This document shows positions 9,003 to 16,086 of a stretch of 35,769 nt of DNA, one piece after another. The notes beneath the pieces were generated by a model. That model was not told where the DNA came from and searched no databases. It saw nothing but the letters and a program-made list of their open reading frames with translations. Position numbers and translations under genes: made by a program. Origin of the DNA: DASYHS01 sp035998295 (GTDB lineage: Bacteria > Pseudomonadota > Alphaproteobacteria > Azospirillales > Azospirillaceae); the NCBI RefSeq assembly GCF_035998295.1, contig NZ_DASYHS010000281.1, positions 1 through 35,769 on the forward strand, read 5' to 3'. The stretch's first letter is position 1, and the number at the start of each line of letters is the position of its first letter.

Positions 9003-9305
9003 CGTCGGCAACGTCCCGTGGACTCGGTTTCGATAGACGATCCCAAGACCCTACACGCGCGGCGCCCCGTCTGCCAGCGCTTGAAACAAATGAGAGCTTC
9101 TGGCAAGAGATCGGCGGCAACCGGCCCGATCCCTTCATCAGGACACCTTCCGTGCCCCTCGTGCACTAGCGACGCCGCCACGATCGGAATACCACCGGCC
9201 GAATGCCGCCGGCACGCATCCCGGAAGCCCCGGGAGAGCGCCGCCGCGCCTTCGGCAATCCGGAACAGCCGTTCCGGCCAGCGGATCCAAGCAGAGGCAA
9301 GCATC
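9003..9305. other. Divergent intergenic region between folA and the hydrolase
   Basis: 303 bp without a credible gene. It should hold both promoters. A loose inverted repeat TGCCAG (9072-9077) and CTGGCA (9100-9105) flanks a locally A-rich stretch. I see no confident -35/-10 pair, no tRNA and no riboswitch-like structure. Confidence 0.5.
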
Positions 9306-10190
9306 ATGTCCGAACACGGGAACGCCGGCATCCCCGGCGAACGCGGCGTCATACGCGCCGGAAATTTCGAACTCGGCTATGCGATCGAGGGGGACGGCAA
9401 GCCCGCCCTCGTGATCGGCAGCGCCGTCTACTATCCCAGGACCTTTTCCGACCGCCTGCGGCAGGAGCTGAAGCTCGTCTTCCTCGACCATGGCGGCCAC
9501 GGCCGGCCGTCGGGGGCGTTCGAGCCGTCGGACTACGGCCTTGGGACCGTCCTCGCCGACGTCGAAGCGGCGAGGCGCCAGCTCGGCCTGGACGAGGTCG
9601 TCGTCATCGGGCATTCCGGAAACGGCTACCTGGCGCTCGAATACGCCAAGGCGTACCCGCAGCGGGTGTCGCACGTCGTCATGATCGCCACCGGCCCGAG
9701 CCTCGGCCCCGCGCATATGCGCCTGGCCGAGCGGTACTGGGAGGAAGCGGTCTGCCCGGAGCGCAAGGCGAAGCTCGAGAGCGATCTGCGGCAGCTTCCC
9801 GCGGACATCCAGGCGGCGCCGGAACGGCGGTTCGCGGCCTTCTGCATCAGGATGGGGGCCCGGAGCTGGTACGACCACGACTACGACGCCACCGCGCTGT
9901 GGGACGGCGTCGGCGTCAACATGCCCGTGGTCGACCACATGTGGGGCACGCTCTTTCGCGACGTCGACGTCGCCGCGGGCCTGTGTGAGCTCGACGTGCC
10001 GGTGTTCCTGGCCCTGGGGCGGTTCGACTACCTGGTTCCGCCCTATGCGGCCTGGGACCCGTACAGGGACCGTTTCCGCGACCTGACGGTCCGGGTGTTC
10101 GACCGCAGCGGCCATACCCCGCAGCTCGAGGAGAGCGGCGCCTTCGACGACGAACTGCTGCGCTGGCTGGCCGGGCGGCCGGCCCGCTAG
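9306..10190 (+). CDS. Alpha/beta-fold hydrolase
   Basis: 294-aa serine hydrolase of the alpha/beta fold. The nucleophile elbow is GHSGNG (Ser104), the acid is Asp241 (GRFDYLVPP) and the base is the His near residue 270 (DRSGHTPQ). DHGGHGRPSG near residue 61 matches the oxyanion-strand region. AGAGG sits 8 bases before ATG 9306; the frame is open far upstream but without coding character. Its TAG stop overlaps the thyA stop in a shared CTAG (10187-10190). The substrate is unknown; esterase or epoxide-hydrolase-like activity is possible. Confidence 0.88.
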   Translation: MSEHGNAGIPGERGVIRAGNFELGYAIEGDGKPALVIGSAVYYPRTFSDRLRQELKLVFLDHGGHGRPSGAFEPSDYGLGTVLADVEAARRQLGLDEVVVIGHSGNGYLALEYAKAYPQRVSHVVMIATGPSLGPAHMRLAERYWEEAVCPERKAKLESDLRQLPADIQAAPERRFAAFCIRMGARSWYDHDYDATALWDGVGVNMPVVDHMWGTLFRDVDVAAGLCELDVPVFLALGRFDYLVPPYAAWDPYRDRFRDLTVRVFDRSGHTPQLEESGAFDDELLRWLAGRPAR

Positions 10191-10981
10191 ACCGCGACCG
10201 GGGCCGGGATGTGGGGGTGCGGATCGTATCCGGACAGGACGAAGTCCTCGTAGCGGAAGCCGAACACGTCCCGGACCTCCGGGTTCAGCGTCATCACGGG
10301 CAGCGGACGCGGCTCGCGTTCGAGCTGGAGCCGGGCCTGGTCCAGGTGGTTCAGGTACAGATGCGCGTCGCCGAGCGTGTGGACGAAGTCCCCGGGCTCG
10401 AGCCCGGTCGCCCGGGCCACCATCAGCGTGAGCAGGGCGTAGGAGGCGATGTTGAACGGCACGCCGAGGAAGATGTCGGCCGAGCGCTGGTAGAGCTGGC
10501 AGGACAGCCGCCCCTCGGCGACGTGGAACTGGAACAGGCAGTGGCAGGGAGCGAGCGCCATGCGGTCGAGGTCGCCGACGTTCCAGGCGCTCACGATCAG
10601 ACGCCGGCTGTTGGGGTTGCGGCGGATCTCCTCCACGACCCAGGAGATCTGGTCGATGACGCGGCCGTCCGCCGCCTCCCACGCACGCCACTGCTTGCCG
10701 TACACGGGGCCGAGGTCGCCGTCGGGGCCCGCCCATTCGTCCCAGATCGTGACCTTGTTCTCGCGCAGCCAAGCCACGTTGGTGTCGCCCCGCAGGAACC
10801 ACAGCAGCTCGTTCACGATCGAGCGCAGATGCAGCTTCTTCGTCGTCACCAGGGGAAAGCCGTCGCGCAGGTCGAAGCGCATCTGCCAGCCGAAAACGCC
10901 CCGCGTGCCGACCCCGGTCCGGTCGCCGCGGACGACGCCGCGGTCCAGGACGTGGCGCATCAACTCGTGGTACTGCCGCAT
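10187..10981 (-). CDS. thyA: Thymidylate synthase
   Basis: 264-aa ThyA, the same length as the E. coli enzyme, converting dUMP to dTMP with methylenetetrahydrofolate. Motifs seen: RTGVGTRGVFG, KKLHLRSI, ELLWFLRGDTN, the catalytic Cys146 in APCHC, QLYQRSADIFLGVPFN, and the C-terminal HPHIPAPVAV. A purine-rich GGGGGGAG precedes the ATG. It is divergent from the ssrA gene and shares its stop region with the convergent hydrolase. Confidence 0.97.
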   Translation of the reverse strand: MRQYHELMRHVLDRGVVRGDRTGVGTRGVFGWQMRFDLRDGFPLVTTKKLHLRSIVNELLWFLRGDTNVAWLRENKVTIWDEWAGPDGDLGPVYGKQWRAWEAADGRVIDQISWVVEEIRRNPNSRRLIVSAWNVGDLDRMALAPCHCLFQFHVAEGRLSCQLYQRSADIFLGVPFNIASYALLTLMVARATGLEPGDFVHTLGDAHLYLNHLDQARLQLEREPRPLPVMTLNPEVRDVFGFRYEDFVLSGYDPHPHIPAPVAV

Positions 10982-11047
10982 CGCTCCCCCCTACTCTGCC
11001 CGGCCCTTGATAGCGGAGCATCGCCCCGCCTGGAAAGAGGACTCCTC

Positions 11048-11076
11048 TTGTAACGAAAACCGGCGGCGTCTATATC
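11048..11076 (+). promoter_or_regulatory. Promoter of the ssrA (tmRNA) gene
   Basis: TTGTAA (11048-11053) and TATATC (11071-11076) are separated by 17 bp, fitting a housekeeping sigma promoter with transcription starting near 11083. It directly precedes the tmRNA acceptor piece. Confidence 0.6.
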
Positions 11077-11164
11077 TGGATCGTCCGCGCAAGCGGGCTA
11101 TGGCGATAAACGCCATGTGGAATAAGCGTAGCGGACCCGGGGGCGGTACCCGGCGCCTCCACCA

Positions 11165-11199
11165 GTTCCAGACCCGCCGGCGGCGCCGGCGGGTACCTC
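11165..11199 (+). other. Intervening spacer removed from the permuted tmRNA precursor
   Basis: The 35 bases between the ACCA of the acceptor piece and the GGGGGCG start of the coding piece. It contains a self-complementary CCGCCGGCGGCGCCGGCGG core that can fold as a hairpin cap. In this gene type the spacer is excised to leave two RNA pieces; the exact processing sites are inferred. Confidence 0.7.
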
Positions 11200-11303
11200 G
11201 GGGGCGAAACAGGATCGACGCGCGTGGTAAAGACATGGTTTTCGCCCGGCATGGTTCCGCCGTTATCGGGCCGTATCACAAGTGCCAACGACAACGTTGC
11301 ACT

Positions 11304-11333
11304 CCGCGCGGCTGCGTAAGTAGCCGTGCGCGG
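11304..11333 (+). other. tmRNA helix P5 with tag stop codon in its loop
   Basis: CCGCGC (11304-11309) pairs with GCGCGG (11328-11333) and GGCT (11310-11313) with AGCC (11322-11325), leaving a 2-base bulge. The 8-base loop 11314-11321 contains the TAA stop (11317-11319), the classic tmRNA arrangement. Confidence 0.8.
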
Positions 11334-11401
11334 CTCGGGGGGCGCCGGGCAACAGAAGTCCCCCCACTTCATTATTGTCCCTGGCGAGGCGAACGTCCCT
11401 G

Positions 11402-11899
11402 ATGACCGTTGAGCATCTGCGATACGACAAGATGGTTGAAGGGGCGCTGCGCGGCGTCGTTCGGGAAGCCCTGACGCAGGCGGCCGAGCACGGCCTGCCG
11501 GGCAACCACCATTTCTATCTGACGTTCCGGACGAACCATCCCGGCGTCGACATTCCCGATTATCTCTCGGACCAGTACCCGAGCGAGATGACGATCGTCC
11601 TGCAGTACCAGTTCTATGGACTGGAGATCTCGGAGGACATGTTCAACGTCACGCTCAGCTTCAACAACGTGCATGAGCGCCTGACCATCCCGTTCTCGGC
11701 GATCACCACCTTCGCCGACCCGTCGGTGAACTTCGCCCTCCAGTTCCAGCCGCTGCACGCGGCCGAAGCCATGGGCGCGGTCGACGAGATCGAGGCCAGC
11801 ATCACCGAAAAGGTCGCGGAGACCGCCGAGCGCTCCTCCAAGGAGGAGCAGCCGAAGATGGGCGAAGTGGTCGCGCTGGACGCATTCCGCAAGAAGTAG
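11402..11899 (+). CDS. sspB: SspB, adaptor delivering ssrA-tagged proteins to ClpXP
   Basis: 165-aa alphaproteobacterial SspB. In this family the N-terminal beta-rich domain binds the ssrA tag and a flexible tail ends in a ClpX-binding peptide. Seen here: the folded domain (about residues 1-125) with LPGNHHFYLTFRTNHPGV, the following IPDYLSDQYPSEMTIVLQ, and LTIPFSAITTFADPSVNF; then a charged linker (EKVAETAERSSKEEQPK) and the C-terminal peptide GEVVALDAFRKK. ATG 11402 is chosen over an upstream TTG at 11375, which lies in tmRNA-like sequence. It directly follows ssrA on the same strand. Confidence 0.93.
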   Translation: MTVEHLRYDKMVEGALRGVVREALTQAAEHGLPGNHHFYLTFRTNHPGVDIPDYLSDQYPSEMTIVLQYQFYGLEISEDMFNVTLSFNNVHERLTIPFSAITTFADPSVNFALQFQPLHAAEAMGAVDEIEASITEKVAETAERSSKEEQPKMGEVVALDAFRKK

Positions 11900-11926
11900 C
11901 GCGGCGGCCGAAGCCGCCGGCCTTGC

Positions 11927-12628
11927 CTAGGCGGGCGGCATCGGCAGAACGCCCGAGTCGCGGGTCCGGCGCCGGATCTGGCGCGCGAAGCGGAACGGCG
12001 AGGGAAGCACGCGCGCCAGCCCGCCCAGGCTCCCGAACGTCGCGGTCGCGCGGCCGAGGCGCATCACGTCGGCGATGCGGCGGTCGAGGAAGCCCCAGGT
12101 ATCCTGAAAATCCTCGGTGCCGTCGTCGAGCCAGTACAGCACGCTCGTCGAGTAGACCCCCGACAGCAGCGCCCGCTTCGTGTAGTGGCTGAAATCGGTC
12201 GCGGCATCCCCGGCGGCGTACCAGATCGTGTCGACGGTCCTGTAGAGCAGCCGCAAGCCGAGCGAGGCGTTCTGCGGCAGGGCGAAATAGGGGACCAGTC
12301 GCCTCACGGCCTCGCGGTGCGGGGCCAGCAGCTCCAGCCGGACCCTCACGGCCAGCGCGACGCGTTCCCGGACCTTCATGGCATCGAGCCCCCGCGTCTC
12401 GAGCAGGCGCAGCATCTCGCGGTCGGCCCAGACGCTGAAATGCTCGACCAGGTCGGGCACGCCGCCGGGAAAGGCACGCGACGCCTCCTCCCGGCCGAGG
12501 CCGGCCATGTCGGCGCCGTCGCGCAGCGCCTGCAGGCTCCAGCCGTCGAAGACGACGTTCGGAAGCGTCGCGAGCATGACCCGGTCCCGCAGGCCCTCCA
12601 ACTCGTCATGCATGCCGGTCTCGTCCAT
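11927..12628 (-). CDS. COQ9-family ubiquinone biosynthesis protein
   Basis: 233-aa member of the COQ9 family, lipid-binding helical proteins that assist ubiquinone ring modification, with a TetR-like fold. Seen: the N-terminal segment with LPNVVFDGWSLQALRDGA, the middle helices RERVALAVRVRLELLAPHREAVRRL, and the C-terminal part with DTIWYAAGD, TDFSHYTKRALLSGVYSTSVLYW and WGFLDRRI, which are characteristic. ATG 12628 has AAGGAG 9 bases upstream; that site overlaps the last codons of def, 6 bp away. The two genes form an operon divergent from rpsU. Confidence 0.9.
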   Translation of the reverse strand: MDETGMHDELEGLRDRVMLATLPNVVFDGWSLQALRDGADMAGLGREEASRAFPGGVPDLVEHFSVWADREMLRLLETRGLDAMKVRERVALAVRVRLELLAPHREAVRRLVPYFALPQNASLGLRLLYRTVDTIWYAAGDAATDFSHYTKRALLSGVYSTSVLYWLDDGTEDFQDTWGFLDRRIADVMRLGRATATFGSLGGLARVLPSPFRFARQIRRRTRDSGVLPMPPA

Positions 12629-12634
12629 CCGTGC

Positions 12635-13237
12635 TCACTCCTTCCCTTCGGCCTTCCCTTCGGCCTTCCCTTCGGCCTTCCCTTCGCCCCCGGTTCCTTC
12701 GGTCTCGGCCAGCTGGTAACGGAGGCTCTCCTCGTTAAACCCGAGCCAGCGCAGATCGTCCATCCGTTCGAGATAGAGAACCCCGTCCAGGTGATCCACC
12801 TCATGCTGGACGACCCGGGCATGGAAGCCGGTGGCCTCGCGCTCGATCGGGCTGCCGTCCAGGTCGAAGCCGCGATAGAGGATGCGGGCGTGGCGCGGGA
12901 CGACGCCGCGCAGCCCCGGGATCGACAGGCATCCCTCCCAGCCCGAGAGCATCTCGTCGCCGACCGGCACGATCTTCGGGTTGACCAGGACCGTGATGCC
13001 GGAGGGCCCCTCCTCCTCCTCGCCCGGCTGCCGCCGCTCCCGGGGCAGGCGGAAGACGATGAGACGCACCGACTCGTGGACCTGGGGCGCGGCGAGGCCG
13101 ACGCCGCCCGCGTCCACCATGGTCTCGGCCATGTCGGCGGCCAGACGCCGGACCAGCGGGTCGGCCGGGTCGGGCACCGGATCGGCGACCCTTCGCAGAA
13201 CGGGGTGCCCCATTCGGGCTATCTTCAAAATGGCCAT
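12635..13237 (-). CDS. def: Peptide deformylase with repeat-built C-terminal tail
   Basis: 200-aa metalloenzyme removing N-formyl from nascent proteins. All three motifs are present: GVGLAAPQV (46-53), EGCLSIPG (metal Cys103), and QHEVDHLDG (His145, Glu146, His149). I use ATG 13237 (MAILKIARMG); the longer frame to 13333 adds unrelated residues. The last 17 residues are a Gly-Lys-Ala-Glu repeat made by four 12-bp tandem units. An acidic insert EEEEGPSG near 73-80 is also unusual. The final codons AAG GAG double as the COQ9 ribosome-binding site. Confidence 0.95.
   Translation of the reverse strand: MAILKIARMGHPVLRRVADPVPDPADPLVRRLAADMAETMVDAGGVGLAAPQVHESVRLIVFRLPRERRQPGEEEEGPSGITVLVNPKIVPVGDEMLSGWEGCLSIPGLRGVVPRHARILYRGFDLDGSPIEREATGFHARVVQHEVDHLDGVLYLERMDDLRWLGFNEESLRYQLAETEGTGGEGKAEGKAEGKAEGKE
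12641..12688. repeat. 12-bp tandem repeat, four copies, at the 3' end of def
   Basis: Unit CTTCCCTTCGGC on the plus strand, repeated at 12641, 12653, 12665 and 12677 (last copy differs by one base). On the coding strand it encodes repeated Glu-Gly-Lys-Ala. Every unit carries a purine tract GGGAAGG resembling a ribosome-binding site; just downstream, AAGGAG serves COQ9. Confidence 0.95.
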
Positions 13238-13301
13238 GGCGATACCAGCTGTTGCAACACTCGCGAAAGCGAAGCCGGCGGCATGCCGCGCCGCGCCCAT
13301 T

Positions 13302-13341
13302 CGAACAAAGGCCTTCGAGGCCCACGCGAACAAGGGCCTTC
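13302..13341. promoter_or_regulatory. Direct repeat in the def/rpsU divergent promoter region
   Basis: CGAACAAAGGCCTTC (13302-13316) and CGAACAAGGGCCTTC (13327-13341) differ by one base and are spaced 25 bp apart. They lie in the 199-bp region between the divergent starts of def and rpsU. They could be a regulator site pair or simply a local duplication; no known operator is recognised. Confidence 0.4.
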
Positions 13342-13436
13342 CAGACGAGGCTTCGACGTGCTAGAAGCGCGCCTTCGGGTGGTCGTACCGTTTTCGCATC
13401 CGCATGCCCGATCAAACAAGAGGAGAGATAAAGAAC

Positions 13437-13640
13437 GTGCAGGTTCTGGTTCGTGACAACAACGTCGATCAGGCTCTCCGCGCGCTGAAGAAGAAGATGC
13501 AGCGCGAGGGTATCTTCCGTGAGATGAAGCTCCGCCGCAACTACGAGAAGCCCTCGGAGAAGCGCGCGCGCGAGAAGGCCGAGGCCGTTCGCCGCACCCG
13601 CAAGCTGCTGCGCAAGCGCCTGGAGCGCGAAGGCTACTGA
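13437..13640 (+). CDS. rpsU: 30S ribosomal protein S21
   Basis: 67-aa basic protein of the small subunit. The sequence MQVLVRDNNVDQALRALKKK, continuing MQREGIFREMKLRRNYEKPS, is textbook alphaproteobacterial S21, with the Arg/Lys-rich helical C-terminus. GTG 13437 is the start: it aligns with the family N-terminus and has AGGAG about 10 bases upstream. The frame extends to an ATG at 13404, but that is probably leader. An intrinsic terminator follows. Confidence 0.96.
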   Translation: MQVLVRDNNVDQALRALKKKMQREGIFREMKLRRNYEKPSEKRAREKAEAVRRTRKLLRKRLEREGY

Positions 13641-13689
13641 TCGTCCCGGCGGCCCCGCCTCCGGGCGTCGCATGACGGCCGACCGCACG

Positions 13690-13719
13690 AGCCGCCCCGT
13701 ATTTACGGTGGCGGCTTTT
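13690..13719 (+). terminator. Intrinsic terminator downstream of rpsU
   Basis: AGCCGCC (13690-13696) pairs with GGCGGCT (13710-13716) around a 13-base loop and is followed by TTTT (13716-13719). It ends 54 bp before the next gene, isolating rpsU from the amidohydrolase cluster. Confidence 0.8.
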
Positions 13720-13772
13720 CGTGCTGGCATCGCCGCCCCACGAGACCCGGCGAGCGAGGAAGCAGGCGAGCG

Positions 13773-15125
13773 ATGAGCGATTTCGACCTGGTGGTCAGGG
13801 GGAACCTGGTGCTCCCGGACCGGATCGTCGAGGACGGCTACGTCGCCGTGCGCGACGGACGCATCGCCGGCGTCGGGACCGGGCCGGCGCCTTCGGCCCG
13901 GGATGCGCAGGATTTCCGCGGCCATTGGGTGATGCCCGGCGTGGTCGACGGGCAGGTGCACACCGGCAGCCAGGCAGGTCAGGAAGGCATCGGGATCGCG
14001 TCGCGCGCCGCTGCGGCCGGCGGCATCACGACCATGGTCGACATGCCCTACGACGACCCGGACCCGGTAACGGACGGGTCCCTGCTCCGTCGCAAGGCCG
14101 CCATCGTCGACCGCGACGCCCATGTCGACGTGGCGCTCTATGCCACCATTCCGGCCGACGGAACGCTGGACGGGATACCGGGGCTGGTCGAGGCCGGCGC
14201 CTGCGGCTTCAAGTTCTCCACCTACGAGGCAAGCCCGACGCGGTTCCCGCGGATCGCCGACGACGTGCTGTACGAGGCGTTCCGGCGCATCGCGCCCTCC
14301 GGGCTCGCCTGCGGGGTCCACAACCAGGACCAGGAGCTGACGCGGCGCAACGTCGCCGGGGCGATCGAAGCCGGCGACACCGGCTGGGATGCCTTCGGCC
14401 GCGCCCTCGGCCCCCTGGTCGAGGACCTCGCGACCGCCCGGATCTACGAGATCGGGGCCCAGACCCGATCGCGGGCCCATGCGGTCCACGTCTCCACCGC
14501 GCGCGGGTTCGAGATCTGCGGCATGTACCGGCGCGCGGGCCACGCGGCGACCGTCGAGACCTGCGTGCAGTACCTGATGCTGAACGAGGAAGAGCACGTG
14601 CGGCGTCTGGGTGCCCGCGCCAAGCACTATCCCCCGATCCGCCCCAAGGCGGAGGTGGAGCGGTTGTGGAAGCACGTCGCGGCGGGCGACTGCGACTTCG
14701 TCTCGTCCGACCACGTCTCCTGGAGCCTGGAGACGAAGAGCGATCCCAACATCTTCGAGAACAAGTCCGGAGGCCCGGGGCTGGAGACGCTGCTGCCTGC
14801 GTTCTGGACGGGGTGCGAGGAGCACGGCATCGCGCCGACCATGGTCGCCAGGCAACTGTGCGAAGGGCCGGCCCGCCATTTCCTGCTGGCGGACAAGGGC
14901 GCGCTCGCGGTCGGCCGGGACGCGGACATCACGGTGCTCGAGCCGGGACGCTTCGTCCACGACCCCTCCAGGAGCCAGTCGGCGGTGACGTGGAGCTCGT
15001 TCGGCGGCAGGGAGTTCCGGGTACGGGTGGCCGCCACCTACCTGCGCGGCGGCCTCGCCTGGGACGGCAGCCGCGTCCGCAACGAGGCGGGGTCCGGCCG
15101 CTTCGTGGCGCCCCGGCCCGCCTGA
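13773..15125 (+). CDS. Allantoinase/dihydroorotase-like cyclic amidohydrolase, altered metal site
   Basis: 450-aa amidohydrolase-superfamily enzyme resembling allantoinases and hydantoinases, which open cyclic amides. The expected carbamylated Lys is Lys147 (CGFKFSTYE), metal histidines are His183 and His239 (AVHVST), and the catalytic Asp is Asp313 (SSDHVS). The usual HxH motif after beta-strand 1 is changed: PGVVDGQVHTG has Gln61 where the first His normally stands, with His63 kept. GAGGAAG lies upstream of ATG 13773. First of three tightly packed genes with a DapA-like enzyme and an SDR. Substrate unknown. Confidence 0.85.
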   Translation: MSDFDLVVRGNLVLPDRIVEDGYVAVRDGRIAGVGTGPAPSARDAQDFRGHWVMPGVVDGQVHTGSQAGQEGIGIASRAAAAGGITTMVDMPYDDPDPVTDGSLLRRKAAIVDRDAHVDVALYATIPADGTLDGIPGLVEAGACGFKFSTYEASPTRFPRIADDVLYEAFRRIAPSGLACGVHNQDQELTRRNVAGAIEAGDTGWDAFGRALGPLVEDLATARIYEIGAQTRSRAHAVHVSTARGFEICGMYRRAGHAATVETCVQYLMLNEEEHVRRLGARAKHYPPIRPKAEVERLWKHVAAGDCDFVSSDHVSWSLETKSDPNIFENKSGGPGLETLLPAFWTGCEEHGIAPTMVARQLCEGPARHFLLADKGALAVGRDADITVLEPGRFVHDPSRSQSAVTWSSFGGREFRVRVAATYLRGGLAWDGSRVRNEAGSGRFVAPRPA

Positions 15126-15153
15126 CCGTCCGGACCGCGATCGGAGGCACGTC

Positions 15154-16086
15154 ATGACATTGCTGGACGAATCGGCCTCGGGCGTCTTCGTCATCGCCGT
15201 GACGCCGTTCGGCGAGGACGGCGCGCTGGACCTGGACAGCACGGACCGGCTGGTCGATTTCTACCTGGAACGGGGCGTCACGGGCATCACGGTGCTCGGA
15301 ATGATGGGCGAAGCGCCGAAGCTGACGGCCGAGGAGGCGCGCGTCTTCGTGCGCCGCGTCCTGAGGCGGCTGGACGGCCGCGTCCCCGTCGTCGTCGGCG
15401 TGTCCAGTCCCGGCCTCGCGTCCATGCGGGAGCTGTCGGCGGCGGTGATGGACGACGGCGCCGCCGGCGTCATGGTCGCCCCGCCGGGCACCGTCCGCAC
15501 GGACGACCAGATCCACGGCTATTACCAGGGCGTGGCCGAGGCGCTCGGCCCGCGGACCCCCTTCGTGCTCCAGGACTATCCGCTGTCGACCGGCGTGCAG
15601 ATCGCGCCCCCGGTCATCAACCGTATCGTCGCGGAGGTCCCGGGCTGCGTGATGCTGAAGCATGAGGACTGGCCCGGCCTCGCCAAGATTTCGGCCCTGC
15701 GCGCCGCCAGCGACCGGGGCGAGACCCGCCGCATCAGCATCCTGACCGGCAATGGCGGCCTGTTCCTGCCCGAGGAGCTGGGGCGCGGCGCCGACGGCGC
15801 GATGACGGGCTTCGCCTGGCCGGAGATGATGGTCGATGTCTGGCGCGCGCATGCGTCGGACGAGGTCGAGCGGGCGCACGACCTGTTCGACGCCTATCTC
15901 CCGCTGGCGCGCTACGAGCAGCAACCCGGCTTCGGGCTGGCCGTGCGCAAGCATCTGCTGGCGCGGCGCGGCGCGATCGCGTCGGCGGCGCTGCGCAAGC
16001 CGGGGCCGCGCCTGACGCCGGACGACATCGCGGAGATCGACAGGCTGGTCGCGCGGCAGGAAAGAAGATTGAAGGAGATCGGCTGA
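15154..16086 (+). CDS. DapA-family lyase/dehydratase (not a true dihydrodipicolinate synthase)
   Basis: 310-aa class I aldolase-type TIM barrel. The Schiff-base Lys is Lys169 (VMLKHED) and the catalytic Tyr is Tyr142 (LQDYPLSTG). True DapA has GTTGE in the first active-site loop, and here it is GMMGE (49-53); the substrate-carboxylate Arg following the Tyr is also missing. It therefore acts on a different oxo-acid, by aldol cleavage or dehydration. The ATG lies 28 bp after the amidohydrolase stop, and the stop overlaps the SDR start in TGATG. Confidence 0.87.
   Translation: MTLLDESASGVFVIAVTPFGEDGALDLDSTDRLVDFYLERGVTGITVLGMMGEAPKLTAEEARVFVRRVLRRLDGRVPVVVGVSSPGLASMRELSAAVMDDGAAGVMVAPPGTVRTDDQIHGYYQGVAEALGPRTPFVLQDYPLSTGVQIAPPVINRIVAEVPGCVMLKHEDWPGLAKISALRAASDRGETRRISILTGNGGLFLPEELGRGADGAMTGFAWPEMMVDVWRAHASDEVERAHDLFDAYLPLARYEQQPGFGLAVRKHLLARRGAIASAALRKPGPRLTPDDIAEIDRLVARQERRLKEIG

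Larger units (their letters stand above)
11083..11375 (+). ncRNA. ssrA: Circularly permuted two-piece tmRNA (ssrA)
   Basis: Trans-translation RNA in the permuted gene order known from alphaproteobacteria. The acceptor piece comes first: T-arm stem CCGGG (11137-11141) and CCCGG (11149-11153) around the 7-base loop GGCGGTA, then acceptor strand CGCCTCC (11154-11160) and ACCA (11161-11164). A spacer (11165-11199) follows. The coding piece starts with GGGGGCG (11200-11206), which pairs fully with the acceptor strand and gives the G3-U70 wobble recognised by alanyl-tRNA synthetase. The tag frame GCC...TAA (11284-11319) encodes ANDNVALRAAA. Helix P5 encloses the stop codon. The outer ends are approximate. 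Confidence 0.9.

Noticed and set aside
8484..9305. Long in-frame extension upstream of the alpha/beta hydrolase
   Set aside because: It runs antisense through folA and has no hydrolase-like sequence; ATG 9306 has a ribosome-binding site.
11070..11372. Minus-strand 100-codon frame
   Set aside because: It is the complement of the tmRNA gene, which explains the sequence better.
12641..12688. Possible CRISPR-like array
   Set aside because: Contiguous 12-bp tandem units without spacers, in frame in def.
12801..15242. An 813-codon minus-strand open frame over the amidohydrolase
   Set aside because: Antisense to rpsU and the amidohydrolase, and out of frame with def. No motifs.
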